Source: Sambucus nigra | Taxonomy: Eukaryota; Streptophyta; Magnoliopsida; Dipsacales; Adoxaceae | DNA: 64,000 nucleotides | Assembly (NCBI GenBank): GCA_949130495.1 | Contig: OX422207.1 | Span: forward strand, 712,910,456-712,974,455 | Reading direction: 5' to 3' | Part shown: piece after piece, positions 47,348 through 58,889 of the stretch | How the letters are laid out: each line of letters opens with the position of its first letter | How positions within the stretch are numbered: position 1 is the first letter of the stretch | The notes under the pieces: model-generated | Told to the model about the DNA's origin: nothing | The model's database searches: none | The model's input: the letters and a program-made list of their open reading frames with translations, nothing else | Translations under genes and position numbers: made by a program

Positions 47348-47350
47348 GAT

Positions 47351-47370
47351 TGGCGCTGTCTGTGGAAAAC
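47351..47370 (+). promoter_or_regulatory. primer-binding site of the Tat element
   Basis: TGGCGCTGTCTGTGGAAAAC, three bases after the LTR; close to the TGGCGCCGTCTGTGGGAA site usual in Tat-type elements (tRNA-Arg reported for Ogre). Confidence 0.7.
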
Positions 47371-47410
47371 GACTGTACTTAGCGTTTTTCACCAAAACAA
47401 TTCATTATCA

Positions 47411-49400
47411 ATGGCCGATAATCCGGAATCCAGTAATCGAAACACTGGGGTCCCTCCGAACCTTTCTACTCCCCCAAATGTTCAAGATCTGGCTGGTATA
47501 ATGGCTAATCTGGCCCAAGGCCAGACGGCCATGCAAGAAACCATGCGATAACTTATACAAACTGTTCAAGGCGAAGTGCCGGCTCAATCAGGACAACGAA
47601 GTGTTCAGAAAAATACCCGTTTACCCTCTTAGCAAACTAGGCGAACGCTATTCCCAGAGGAATATCGATCCAGACGCACCGACTCATATCGTACTGAAAG
47701 ATCTAATGATCCTTCTTATCAGCCTGGTCGGACTTCCTCAGTACGAGCTACAGACTCTCAACGAAATGTCACTCTATCTTCGGAAAGGACCAGTGCTCTA
47801 GAAAGGTTGAGTAGAGTCTCTCTTTTTTATCGTTTGGGCCCTAGGAGGAATAAAAGTCCTCCTAGGATTGTGTCGAGGAGCTCTCAATGACTATCCAATC
47901 TAAGGGAAGGCTCTGCCCAATCATGACCAACTGCTCATAATGAAATATCCTAAGAGGCAAATTCAACGCGATCAGTTGCTCGAACCAATAGGCTCGAGGA
48001 GAGAAACGATGCATGGAAGGGATCTATTCAGAGGTTGGAGGACAGATTAGGGGAAATGGCTAAGGCCAAGAATCCTCTACAAAGAACTTTTGTCTAAGGG
48101 ACACCATTTGTACAAGCAATTGTGGATTTTCTCACACCATCAAAATTCAAAGCTCCTATGGTGACGCCTAAATATAATGGAAAAACTGACCCGAACCTTC
48201 ATATAGAACAATACCAAGCTGCTAACGAAATCTATGCAGTTCCAGACAAGATGAGATGCAGGGCATTTTCAGGAACTCTTACCGGATCTGCTCAACAACC
48301 TTCCTCGGGGGAAAATTGAGACTTTCTTTCAACTAGCAGAACTCTTTATTGGAGACTTCTGTTTTGGAGCGAAACCAGTCAAACGAGTAGCACACTTACT
48401 GAGTGTTAGACAAAAGACAGTTGAAAGCACCAGAGACTATATTACTCGTTTCAATTACGAGAAACTTGAGGTAATTGATTACGAGGAGAAAATAGTAATT
48501 ACTGCTCTGATGAGTGGGCTGTTGTTGGATAAATTGTACTACACTTTAGCCAAGGATCCGCCTAGGACCATGGCTGAACTGATGGCAAAAGCAGCCAAAA
48601 TCATGAATGTCGAGGAGACCATGGCTGCGAAGAAGAATGCAGATACTAAGGAAACCAAGGTCGAGGCTGACAAGACTGAAAAGAAAGATCAGAAGAATAA
48701 TGGTGGCAACAGACAGTCGAAAGCAAAGCAAGCACTCGAACAGTTGAAGAAATTTGGAAATTATACTCCTTTGAAGGTAGATATAAACCACATTCTGGAA
48801 GAGATCAAGAACAGCGAGGAGCTAAACTGGCCAGAAAAATAAAGGCAAATCCTGACAAGAGGAATAAGTTCAAATATTGCGAGTTACATAAAGACCATGG
48901 TCACACTACCAAGCATTGCATAGCTCTCCAGAATGAAATTGAAGCACTCATTAGGCGGGGAAAATTGACCAAGTATGTTGATCGCCGAAATGGTGAAAAG
49001 ACCAGCGACCGAAGAAGGCAAAGATCTAAATCTCCTCGTCGAGCAAAAGAAGACAAGAAGAGAAGTCACGAAGAAGATCCAAAAGATGACCAAGATGACC
49101 CCGATCTCCCCAAAAGACCAAGGCAGCCAGAACGTGAGGTATTTTCAATCCATTTTGGATCATTTGAATGTAATGTTATTACAGGTGGAGATGCAGGAGG
49201 TGGGGATATGACTGCAGAGAGGAAAGCATACCCCAGTGAGGCTCAAGCTTGCTCGTACATTCAACGAATAAATATGGCTAAAGATGATCGCCCGAGGAAG
49301 GTGAATAAAGACAAATTGGTCATTGGTTTCTCTAAGAACGACCTGGCAGGTGTACTATATCCTCATGATGACCCATTGTATCAAGATGAGAATGAAGGAA
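47411..49400 (+). pseudogene. Tat gag, broken by stops and frameshifts
   Basis: Starts MADNPESSNRNTG at 47411. The capsid-like core is spread over three frames: IVDFLTPSKFKAPMVTPKYN and DPNLHIEQYQA (48122-48319), then QLAELFIGDF, RDYITRFNYEKLEVIDY, and ITALMSGLL followed by PPRTMAELMAKA (48510-48842). A Cx2Hx4Hx4C zinc knuckle, CELHKDHGHTTKHC, is encoded at 48878-48919 after another frameshift, and a Lys/Arg/Asp-rich tail follows to about 49430. In-frame stops occur near 47550 and 47630. The domains are complete in order, so decay is by point mutation and small indels. Confidence 0.82.
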
Positions 49401-49800
49401 GTGGTGATTTCATGAGTACTGGTAGATAATGGTAGCTCGGTAGATATCATGTTCTATCCATGCTTTGACAGTTTGAATCTGAAGCTAGCCCAATTGGAGC
49501 CATATCATAGGCCCCTCCTTGGTTTTACTAGCGAGAAGGTTTTTCCACTTGGGACGATCAAGTTGGATATGGTTATTGGGACATGGCCTGCTTGTCGAAC
49601 AGAAAGAGTACGCTTTTTCGTAATGGATAAAAATGTCTAATCAGCTTACAATATCATCATGGGAAGGGTAGGTCTGAAGAAGTTCGAGGTAGTACCATCT
49701 ACTGTACATCAATGTTTAAAATTCCCAACCAATTTTGGAGTGGGAGTTGTGAAAGGCGACCAGAAAGTAGCTCGGGAATGCTACTATTCATCTACCGAAT
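49401..49800 (+). pseudogene. Tat aspartic protease
   Basis: The active-site block reads VLVDNGSSVDIMFY (about 49418-49459) with one upstream stop; Tat proteases typically have VD-x-GSS in place of DTG. The frame to 49640 continues with LGFTSEKVFPLGTI and FFVMDKN and, past a stop, AYNIIMGRVGL, the usual C-terminal flap and Y-N-x-I-x-GR block. Confidence 0.78.
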
Positions 49801-49844
49801 AGGAGGAACGTGAAGAATCCAGGAAGAAGACTACTACCTATCAA

Positions 49845-51370
49845 GTGGAGGAAATAGAATATGCACAGATTGAAATGTTAGACCCTAGAGACGAGTCTCA
49901 GCTCGTGAAGGGACATGTCATGGAGTCAACTGAAAATATCATTCTGGACGACGAGCATCCCGAACGAACAACTCAAATTGGTGCATCACTGGATGTATCG
50001 ATAAAACAGGAATTGATAGCATTTCTAAGGTGTAGAAAGCAAACTTTTGCATGGAGTCATGAAGACATGCCAGGGATAGATCCGAGTTTCTTATGTCACG
50101 AGATCAACGTGAACAAGGAAATCAAGCTAGTAAAATAGCGAAAAAAGAGTGTTCAGTACTGAGAAGAACCAAGCTATACAGGAAGAAGTAGAGAAACTAT
50201 AAAAAGGCTCTTTTATTGAGGATGTCAAATATCCTGATTGGCTAGCAAATGTGGTCATGGTAAAGAAGAAAAATAACAAGTGGAGGATGTGTATAGACTT
50301 CACTGATCTTAATAAGCATGCCCAAAGGATCATTTTTCTTTTCCTCGAATCGATCAATTGGTGGATTCTACCTCGGCGCATGAATTGTTGAGTTTTATGG
50401 ATGCCTATTCTGGTTACAACCAGATTAAGATGAAGCCTGAGGACAGGGAGAGTACCTCTTTTATCACCCCAAGGGGAACTTATTGTTATAATGTTATGGC
50501 TTTTGGACTTAAAAATGCAGGTTCAACATATCAGCGGCTGATGAACAAGGTGTTTGCGGAGCAAATCAGTCATAACATGGAGGTTTATGTTGACGATATG
50601 CTGACGAAGAGTAAGAAAGTTACTGAGCATCTCGTTGACCTAGGTCAGACCTTTGATCAACTAGAGAAATATCAAATGAAATTGAATCCCACCAAATGCA
50701 TATTCGGAGTACGAGAAAGTATGTTTCTCGGATATATTGTTAACCAACGAGGGATTGGGGCGAACCCTGAAAAGATCAAGGCTCTATTGGAGCTGCGATC
50801 TCCAACCACAAAGAAGGAAGCCTCACAGGGCGAGTTACAGCACTTAATAGATTTATGTCACGAGCAACAGACAGATGTCTCCCATTCTTCAAAACACTCC
50901 GAAAAACTTTTGAGTGGAATGATGAATGTGAGGAGGCCTTTCAAGAGTTGAATAAATATCTGGGGACACCTCCATTATTATCTAAACCAGTGATGGGAGA
51001 AAGACTATACTTGTACCTGGCAGTTTCAAAAAATGCAGTGAGCTCGGCGTTGATAAGAGTGGAGGATGGAGTACAAAAATCAGTCTATTACACCAGCAAA
51101 ACTTTTCGAGGAGCAGAAATCAGATATCCAAGGCTGGAGAAGTTGGCACTAGCACTGATTGAAGCAAGCAGAAGGATGAGGCCATACTTCCAAGCCCATA
51201 CTATAGTGGTGTACACCGATATGCCATTAAGGCAAGCTCTGCATAAATAGGAGAAATCGGGAAGATTGATGTACTGGGCAGTAGAACTTGGTGAATATGA
51301 TATAATTTATGATCCTAGAATGTCGCTCAAAGGGCAGGAAGTAGCGGATTTTATCACAGAATTTAATTAG
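49845..51370 (+). pseudogene. Tat reverse transcriptase and RNase H
   Basis: RT blocks in order: TFAWSHEDMPGIDP (50045), VKKKNNKWRMCIDFTDLNK, LLSFMDAYSGYNQIKM, AFGLKNAGSTYQRLM and VYVDDMLTKSK (50583), with both catalytic Asp intact. The frame 50358-50951 is the longest surviving piece; frameshifts precede and follow it. RNase H follows with LYLYLAVSKNAVSSALI, YYTSKTFRGAE and VVYTDMPLRQALHK to about 51250. Stops before 50200 and at 51248 break it. In the intact element this enzyme copies the RNA genome and removes RNA from hybrids. Confidence 0.88.
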
Positions 51371-51565
51371 GAGGATTCCTCCGAAGAGCAGGAGTTGAAT
51401 ACAGACCAACCTGTGGATGTTACAGGATCATCAAATTTAAACCCCGACTAACTTACGTCGGTGGATGAGCAGCGAGAAGTGCTGGAGGAGGACAAAAGGA
51501 ATCATTAAATATTCCACCGAGGAACTCTGTCTGACCTAGAGTTTGATAATGAAGTACCTGTGTGG

Positions 51566-52048
51566 AATATGTATGTAGATGGCTCTTCGTAATCTACAGG
51601 CAGTGGAGCAGGGATTATTTTAAACAGTCCAGATGAGATTGATATGGAGTATTCTCTGCGCTTTTAATTTAAGGCTTCTAATAATGAGGCCAAATATGAA
51701 GCAATGATCGTGGGTCTAAGTCTGGCCAAAACCATGAAGGCAGAGCAAATCGTTGTGTTCAGTGAGTTCCAGTTAATCGTAAATCAAATTCTGGGGGTGT
51801 ATGCAGCAAAAGGAGAATTAATGGTCAGGTATCATACAAAAGCAATAGAGGTGGTATCAAGTTTTACTGCAATTCAGTTGATTAGAATACCAAGATTAGA
51901 GAATGCAAGAGCAAACGCCCTAGCTCGATTAGCATTGGCCACACACACCGAGCTACGAAGAACAATCCCAATAGAAATCCTGGTTGGTCGGAGCATCGAC
52001 GAAGATATGATGATAAACTTCATCGCCCTTGACTTGGGACCATCTTAG
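51566..52048 (+). pseudogene. Tat second (archaeal-type) RNase H
   Basis: Begins MYVDGSS followed by a stop, then GSGAGIIL, and after another stop KASNNEAKYEAMIVGL, VFSEFQLIVNQI, IQLIRIPRLENARANALARLA. This is the archaeal-type RNase H domain that Tat elements carry between RNase H and integrase. NNEAKYEA is its signature and the diagnostic basis of the lineage call. The family Asp in the SDS/SDSQL block is Glu here (FSEFQLI). Confidence 0.82.
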
Positions 52049-52189
52049 ATGGACCCCATCAGGGCCTATATTGAAGAGGGGGCTTTACCAACTGATAAGC
52101 TCGCAGCCAAAAAACTGAAGTTTAAAGTTGCTCGTTATGTATTGACTAGTGGCATTTTATATAAACGAGGAGTTATAGAAGGGCTATAA

Positions 52190-53301
52190 AGATGTGTCCA
52201 TCCCTCCGAAGTGAAAGATTTGATCGAAGAGGTTCACGAAGGGTCTTGCGGAGCCCATGTAGCAGGTCGGACGCTTTTACAAAGAATAACAACGCATGGG
52301 TATTACTAGCCAACGATGAGAGTTGATTGCGCAGCTTATGCCAAGAAGTGCGATAAATGTCAATGTTTCTCTTCTATCCGAAGAACTCCCCAAGCATTGT
52401 TAACACCCATCATGTCTCCTTGGCCATTCGCCATGTGGGGAATAGACTTGGTCGGGCCACTAACAACGACCAGGGGAAGATTCAAATACCTCGTGGTTGC
52501 TGTGGATTATTTTACTAAATGGGTGGAGGTCGAACCTCTCATTGATATGACATATGACAAGGTCTATCAGTTTATTTGGAAGAATATCATTCGTAGATAT
52601 GGTCTTCCCCATGCATTCATTATTGACCATGGAACCCAGTTTGACAACAAGGAGTTTGCTGCATATTATCATCAATCCAATATATTAAAGATCCACTCTG
52701 CACTAGGCCATCCCCAGAGCAATGGGCAAACTGAAGTGACAAACAGAACGCTACTGGATGGTTTGAAAAGTGACTGGATGATGCAAAGGCAAATTGGATT
52801 AACAAGCTACACTCTGTGTTATGGGCTTATCGCACCACACCATGAACAGCAACAGGAGAATCACCATACATGCTGACATTAGGGAGTGAGGCTGTCATAC
52901 CTGCTGAATTAGATTTACCTACGCATAGGGTGCTTAATTTCAATTCCCCTGTCAGTGACTTGATGAGAAGATTAGACCTGGATATGCTCGAAGAAGTTAG
53001 GTAAGAAGCAGCAATCAGGAATGCAGCATATCAACAACGAACAGCTTTGTTTTATAACAAAAGAGTGAAAAAATGTGATCTGAAGGAAGGGGATTATGTG
53101 CTGAAGAAAGTGATCCAAAAGCATAAAAAACTAGAATCCAACTGGCATGGACCCTACAGAGTAACAGAAGTTGTTCGTCCAGGTACATACAGGATAGAAA
53201 CCTTGGAAGGAGAAAAATTCAAGAATGCATGGAATGCAAAGCATCTGTGCAAATATTATCAGCAATTGAAATTCTTACGTAATACCATTTCTTCAGTATG
53301 A
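52190..53301 (+). pseudogene. Tat integrase
   Basis: The HHCC zinc domain reads EVHEGSCGAHVAG, then CAAYAKKCDKCQ. The catalytic core keeps all three acidic residues: MWGIDLVGPL (about 52435), AFIIDHGTQFDN (about 52612) and QSNGQTEVTNRTLL (about 52727), with the expected 35 residues between second Asp and Glu. The frame 52316-52876 covers the core. A frameshift near 52850 moves to the frame with SEAVIPAEL, and one stop near 53002 precedes the C-terminal block at 53047-53301 (DLKEGDYVLKK, WHGPYRVTEVVRPGTYRI). It is only lightly damaged. Confidence 0.88.
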
Positions 53302-53385
53302 ATAAAGTGATGTTTCACCCAGTTTCTCTCTTTGTTGAAATTTTTTTGAAATATTAGTGCTACACACTACACACCAAATTCAGAG

Positions 53386-53980
53386 CAAATTACCACCAAC
53401 TCCAATTGGTCGGGAATCAATTACCACCAACTCTGGTTGGTCGGAAAATCAATTACCACCAACTCCGGTTGGTCGCGAATCAATTACCACCAACTCTGAT
53501 TGGTTGGGAAATCAATTACCACCAACTTCGATTGGTCGACGAATCAATTACCACCAACTCCGATTGGTCGAGAATCAATTACCACCAACTCCGGTTGGTC
53601 GGGAATCAATTACCACCAACTCCAGTTGGTGGGCGTATCAATTACCGCCAACTTCGGTTGGTCGGGAATCAATTACCACCAACTCCGGTTGGTCGGTGAA
53701 TCAATTACCACCAACTCTGGTTGGTCGGCAAATCAATTACAACCAACTTCGATTGGTCGGGAATAAATTACCACCAACTCCAGTTGGTCGGGAATCAATT
53801 ACCACCAACTCTGATTGGTAGGCAAATCAATTACCACCAACTCCGGTTGGTCGGGAATTAATTACCACCAAATCCGGTTGGCCGGCGAATCAATTACCAA
53901 CAACTCCGATTGGTCGGCAAATTAATTACCACCAACTCCGGTTGGTCGGTAAATCAATTACAATCAACTCCGGTTGGTTA
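53386..53980. repeat. 31-bp palindromic minisatellite, about 19 copies
   Basis: Nineteen units of 31-32 bp with consensus ACCAACTCCGGTTGGTCGG followed by GAATCAATT. Each unit contains the imperfect palindrome CCAACTCCGGTTGG, with CCAATT/GATTGG variants. It lies between integrase and the antisense gene, in the hypervariable 3' region where Tat/Ogre elements are known to carry tandem repeats. Pro/Thr-rich frames across it come from the repeat and are not a protein. Confidence 0.95.
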
Positions 53981-54232
53981 GTACCAAACTAAGCAGGAAC
54001 ATGGGATGCAAATCATTCCATTGCTTAGGCCCAAAGAGTGACAGGTCACTATAATCAAACGACAAATGGGATAAGTATAATATAGACATATATATTTACC
54101 AACCAACAAGCAAGGACATTCTACAAATTATTTAGAAGAAAATAAAATGGCAAAAGATTAAAAATTTCTTCATTCAAATCAAGTAGAATTACATATGATG
54201 TGAAAAATATACTTCATTACATAAAAAAAACC
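53981..54232. other. Tat 3' spacer
   Basis: AT-rich; nothing recognised. It would contain the 3' UTR and polyadenylation region of the antisense gene (next entries), with minus-strand AATAAA-like words possible near 54140. Confidence 0.4.
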
Positions 54233-57200
54233 TTATTCTATTGGTTTTTTTCCTTCTGCCTTTGAAACAGGTTCTACCCCAGCAGGAGGATCATCTAATG
54301 CATAAGGGGAATTTATAAAATTTAGATCTTCCAGCATTCGAACATTCATCACGGAGGGCCGATCAAGCAAGTGCTCTAGGCGAGATATCTCAAAGTTTTC
54401 ATGAAGACTGTAATCGTCGAGATACTTGGAGATCAAGCATTGAGGAATTTCCCGAGCAGGAATCCAACTAATGTCAAGCTTAAAAGGAGGCACGGTCAAA
54501 TCGAGCACTCCAAGGTCATAATAATCCCATAAGTAGTGGCCCTGCTCCAATTTTAGCACACACAGTGCATTCAACCACCCTTACTTGTACCCCTCATTAT
54601 TTGACTGTTGGATCCGAGCATTAAGATGGTAAAGGGCTTCATTATACCCAGCCATCCAAAACTCTCTAGGTTGTTTATGAAATTGATAAGTTAACCTCTC
54701 AAGTTGCTCGTGGAGACTCTTCACCAGAATTTCCTTATTTTCCAAAGCAGAATTCTGGGAAGAGAGTTGGTCAGTAAAATTCAAAATCTTCTTGGACATT
54801 TCTGCCAAAGCTTAATTCTTCGCCATCAACTAAAATGCCTGATTCTCCAAAGCCAATTGAGTTCTCGCTTCTTCAATAGAAATTCGACCAGCCCTTGCTC
54901 GTCCACGAGAAGAAGATATTGCTCGTCCACGAGTAGATGTGGAAGGTCCAGCTCTTTTCAAAGTTTCCAACTCATCTCGTAAGTTGGCATTTTCTACCTC
55001 TAAGAAAGAAAAACCTTTATCATTAACAGGGGCCAAGGCTCCCGAAGAAGATGCAGCAGATTTGAGTTATTTTATCTCTTCTTGCAAATCAATGTTCTCC
55101 TGCTCCAATAACTTAGCGATATGCCTGTGCTCTTCAACTTCAAGCTTCAGAACACTCTCTTTCTTCTCATGAGCAGAGATGAATTTATCATACCCTTTGT
55201 CATCACTCAATTGCTGATATTTCTTCTCATATCCTTGATGCAAAAGTGTGGAGGACTCTTTGTACTGCTGCTGAAGTTCCTCGATTGTTCCTTGGAGATC
55301 TTCAACCATCTCATAGTAGGCCACATTATTGGCAACTGCACGATCGAGCAAACACTTCAAGTATTGATAAGCTTCAACTGCTCGGCCAGAACCACCTAGT
55401 CCGAGGATGTCAATTATCTGGGCCTCATTAAGATCTGCATGACCAGCTTTAAAATAGTCATTGCATTTCTTCATCAATTTTGTGTCATGAGCTGATAAGA
55501 GTTTCATCCTGGCCATAAACTAGCAAAGAGAAGAAATAAAAAGAATCAATAATGACACAGACAAAGCAAGTAAAAGAGAAATTCAAGATGAACAACCAAA
55601 GTTCAAATTTTATTTCATCATAAGAGAAAATACAAAGTCTGAGGTTACATTCAAGAGAACAACAAAATAAAAACCCGAACAACTCTACACCTTCTCCTTG
55701 TTTCCTATGACTTCCTCAGAAGGTTTGGATGAAGGGGTTGGTTGCTCGGAAGGCAAGGGAAGATGCTCAGCAGAAGTGCTGGCTGGTTGGAGTTACCCGA
55801 AAGGTTGAACAATAGGAATAATAGGGACTTGATCTCCAGTAATCAAAGAAGGTTCATCTGAAGCAGCTTCATCTTCTTCTTCTTCTTCTTCTTCTTCTTC
55901 TTCTTCTCCAGGAGAGGGAGGAGGGCCATGAGTGTGTTGCTGGAATAACTCAGAATTCTCGGCAACCTTCAACTCCTTTAAGGCTGCTACCCATCCATCC
56001 CTAAAGTATTTGACACCTACATATTCCATTTGAGAAGACATGGCGGCTAGACCCTTGTTCTAGCCTTTGTCCCAACCAGCACTGAATGATTTTTTAACTG
56101 CAGCTTTTCTTTTTGTCCTCTCCGGGGAGGTCCTTTCCCTAAGGAGCTCCTCGGCAGCCTTCAACTTCTTTTCCACCTTCATTTTCTTTAGCTCGACATC
56201 TTGAAGTTTAACAACTTCCTCTTCAGCAGACTTGAGCTTGACTTCAAGCTCCTTGTTGCTTTGTTCAAAATCCTTATTGCTCTGTTCAAACTCCTTCAAT
56301 TTCTTCTCTAATTCCTTGGAGGCATTCACAGCTTGATTTCTCTCTAGCTCAATGGACTTGAATTGATTCTCCCAAGCAACTTTATCTTCCTCGTACTTTT
56401 GACTAGAATCGTTCAAAGATTGGGTCAGCCCAACAAAAGCTTCCTCTACTCCACCCGAGGAGCTTGAAGCCCTAATAGCTTCATCCTTCTTCAAAATGCT
56501 GTTGAAACACGTCACCAGCTGAAGAAAGAAATAACTGTAAGTCAATACATGAACATAATATTAAAAAGTGAAAGACTTAGGCTAATAATACTTACTGAGG
56601 TAATGTGTTGAGCAGCCAGAGTAGTAATTCTCTCACGAGAAAGTGTATCTTCAATGCTTTGGACTTTTGGGATAGTCCAGGATCTTACCAAACTCACAGC
56701 AGAGCTCGGAGCAACAAAAGATGGAACACTACCTTCAACATTTGAAGGTTGAGATACAGGTTCAGTAGGTCTCTCAGAAGAGCTTTTCTTTAACCTCCTC
56801 AGAGGAGCAGGAGCATTTTCAACTAAAGACGTTGTTTTTATTGGTGATATGACAATAACCTCGCTCGGAGGAGAGATAGCAACAGTCTTGCTCGAAGCCA
56901 CAGGGGGCTTCTCGCCAGCCTTCTTGGCAGCAGCAGGAGGGGGTACATCAATGGTTTTTGTCCCTTCTTCTGGGACATCTTGTTTAATTTTCTTTGCCTC
57001 CACAGTGGCAGAGGCAGATTTGTCAAAAAAGGAAGGAGCTCTTCTCTTCTTCATCAGATCACTGATAGGAATACTCGACTCAGAGGAAGAACCTTCCACA
57101 CTAGTCTCAGAGGCTGGTACTTGGTCAAGATTAACTACCACTGGACAAGGACGAGCAGTAAAAGATGAAGTATAGCTTTTGTACTGCAATAAGTAAAAAT

Positions 57201-57898
57201 CAGATCTAATATGCTCCTCAGTAACAGATTGGTGCAAACTCCAGATAAGTTTTAAATGCTTTATATTAACATCAGTTTCCTTTGGAGGTTTCCTTTTACT
57301 GTCAACTGCAATAAGCAAAAATCAAATATCAAAGATGCATTTTATCAAACACAAAGAGAACAAGATTTCAAAAATAAAAACAACATATCCCATTGCCCTA
57401 AGGTGGACATCTGGGACCTTGGTATACATCATCTCCATTTAATGGAGGATGTTGCCAATTTTTCATCACCACCCCATGATCAAAGTAATCCCTATTGGCA
57501 TCAGGAAGATTGACAACTAATGCTCTATTCAAAAACCTAGTTTTTAAATAGAAAGTACTATCGCTGATAACCCATCTGTAGTAATACATAATCTCTGGAA
57601 TCCCTAAACGGGTTCCATGAAGTTGATTCAACCTATGTACGCCATTAACTATCATCCATGTATTTGGAGCTATTCTTATAGGTACAACATCAAAATATTG
57701 GCAAAATTCCAAACATAGAGGATTTGGTGGGAAAGAAAAGCCACATTCGGCTACAAAAAGACTAGGGAACCAATGTCCATCAGCCAAAGAAAAATAATCA
57801 CAAGGTTCAAAAAGCTCTTCCAAAATAACCCACGAATGGACTGAAAATTTAGACCAAAATTTGTCAAGCGATTCAACAAGGTAAACCATGATGAACAA
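54233..57898 (-). CDS. antisense accessory gene of the Tat element, apparently spliced
   Basis: A chain of minus-strand open blocks fills this region, separated by intron-like gaps. The 5' block (57898-57398) is described next. The block 57306-56590 starts after TTGCTTATTGCAG and runs VDSKRKPPKETDVN to an Ala/Pro/Ser-rich part, ending at a GTAAGT donor near 56598. The next exon starts at CTTTCTTCAG near 56522 (LVTCFNSILKKDEAI). It holds a long Lys/Glu-rich coiled coil, one in-frame stop at 56060 and a poly-Glu run encoded by (CTT)n at about 55871-55908. Further blocks (55516-55067, 55036-54830, 54808-54581, 54574-54233) are coiled-coil-like. Tat elements are known to carry antisense ORFs downstream of integrase; function is unknown. 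Exon joins are inferred from splice motifs. Confidence 0.55.
57398..57898 (-). CDS. first exon of the antisense gene: putative plant transposon-protein domain
   Basis: 167 codons from ATG at 57898 (MFIMVYLVES). The pattern FSLADGHWFPSLFVAECGFSF, PNPLCLEFCQYFDVVPIRIA, PNTWMIVNGVHRLNQLHG and MYYYRWVISD fits the plant 'putative gypsy-type transposase' or transposon accessory domain, in which a hydrophobic P-L-H-x-F helix precedes P-x-x-W. No catalytic residues are apparent. The open frame ends near a possible donor at CCAAGGTCCC (57412). It is related in type to the relic at 16454. Confidence 0.55.
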   Translation of the reverse strand: MFIMVYLVESLDKFWSKFSVHSWVILEELFEPCDYFSLADGHWFPSLFVAECGFSFPPNPLCLEFCQYFDVVPIRIAPNTWMIVNGVHRLNQLHGTRLGIPEIMYYYRWVISDSTFYLKTRFLNRALVVNLPDANRDYFDHGVVMKNWQHPPLNGDDVYQGPRCPP

Positions 57899-58050
57899 AG
57901 TAAATAAAAGAGAGGGAAGAAAATCTTACAGAAAAAGAGAGATCAGTTGACAACGAACGATGGAAAGAACGAGGCACAAGATAGAAAGAAAATGAAGAGT
58001 TCAAAGATACAGATTTCAAAAGTGAAAGACGATAGGATTTCTGCCGCGCT

Positions 58051-58056
58051 TAAATA
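58051..58056 (-). promoter_or_regulatory. candidate TATA box of the antisense gene
   Basis: Minus strand AGTATTTAAGCGCGG, about 150 bp upstream of the ATG at 57898, a position suitable for a plant promoter. The 420 bp from 57899 to 58318 hold no other feature; sense-strand polypurine ATTGGGGGCTTC abuts the 3' LTR. Confidence 0.35.
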
Positions 58057-58318
58057 CTTTACCTCATGAATAGAGAAAGGTAATGATTACAAGGGAGGAC
58101 GTTTGCGTCTCCGGCGATTAAAAGAAGAAAAGGGGCACAAATATTGAAGCGGTCATGAAAATTCAAAATATTTATGAGGCCTGATACTATGCGCTCAAAA
58201 AGGGGTTTATACAACAAACATTTTCCTAAAAATCGTAAAAACCAATAATCTGAGCAGTTTTCGAGCAAAATATTCCACACTTTTCTTTAACCTCAAAGTG
58301 TGAAACATTGGGGGCTTC

Positions 58319-58884
58319 TATTGATACAAATTTAGTCTGCTGACGTGGACCATTAACTTGAATACACATGTCAACCTACGTGGCAATTATAAAAACTTTC
58401 ATTGAATAACATACTGTCACCGAGCTACTCAAGCGCCCCGAGCAACTCAATCATACCGAGCAGCTTAGGCACCCCGAGGAGCTTAAGGCTCCGAGCAACT
58501 TAAGCGTACCGAGTAACTCGGGCAGTTCGAGCAACTCAACGTACAGAGCATCCAAATCAGGAGAATCAAAAAGACGACCGCGCATTAAATGCTCATTATT
58601 ATCGTACAGATGTATATGTCTACTAGATAACAGCGCATTTTCATTTCACATGTACAGCCTCAGGGATATAAATACGTTGTAACCTCCTTATTAGAGGGGG
58701 ACTCTAGATCTCTTGGTAAACCACTTATCGAGAATTCCAGGCAAACAGTCAGCAATACAAAAACAGTGGACGTAGGCCATTCTCATAAGGCTGAACCACT
58801 TTAAAAATCTATTGTCTTATATTTATTTATTCACTTTTATTTGAATTAAAATAATTAGATCGAATCTATTTTTTTACATCAACA
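58319..58884 (+). repeat. 3' LTR of the Tat element
   Basis: 566 bp, collinear with 46780-47347. It begins TATTGATAC where the 5' LTR has TGTTGATAC, and ends ACATCAACA before the target duplication GTTTG. Confidence 0.95.
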
Positions 58885-58889
58885 GTTTG

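Larger units (their letters stand above)
46780..58884 (+). mobile_element. Tat-lineage Ty3/gypsy retrotransposon, complete (12.1 kb)
   Basis: Bounded by 568- and 566-bp LTRs with TGTTGAT...ATCAACA ends and a perfect 5-bp target duplication GTTTG (46775-46779 and 58885-58889). Domain order is gag, protease, RT, RNase H, a second RNase H and integrase, then a long 3' region with a minisatellite and an antisense gene. The second RNase H before integrase and the TTGGCGC-type primer site mark the Tat lineage (Tat/Ogre/Retand group). LTRs differ at tens of sites by eye, so it is clearly older than the 33331 element. Every sense domain carries stops or frameshifts. Confidence 0.92.

Noticed and set aside
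53357..53821. 154-codon Pro/Thr-rich frame after the integrase
   Set aside because: It is the translation of the 31-bp minisatellite; parallel frames with the same words exist in the other two phases.
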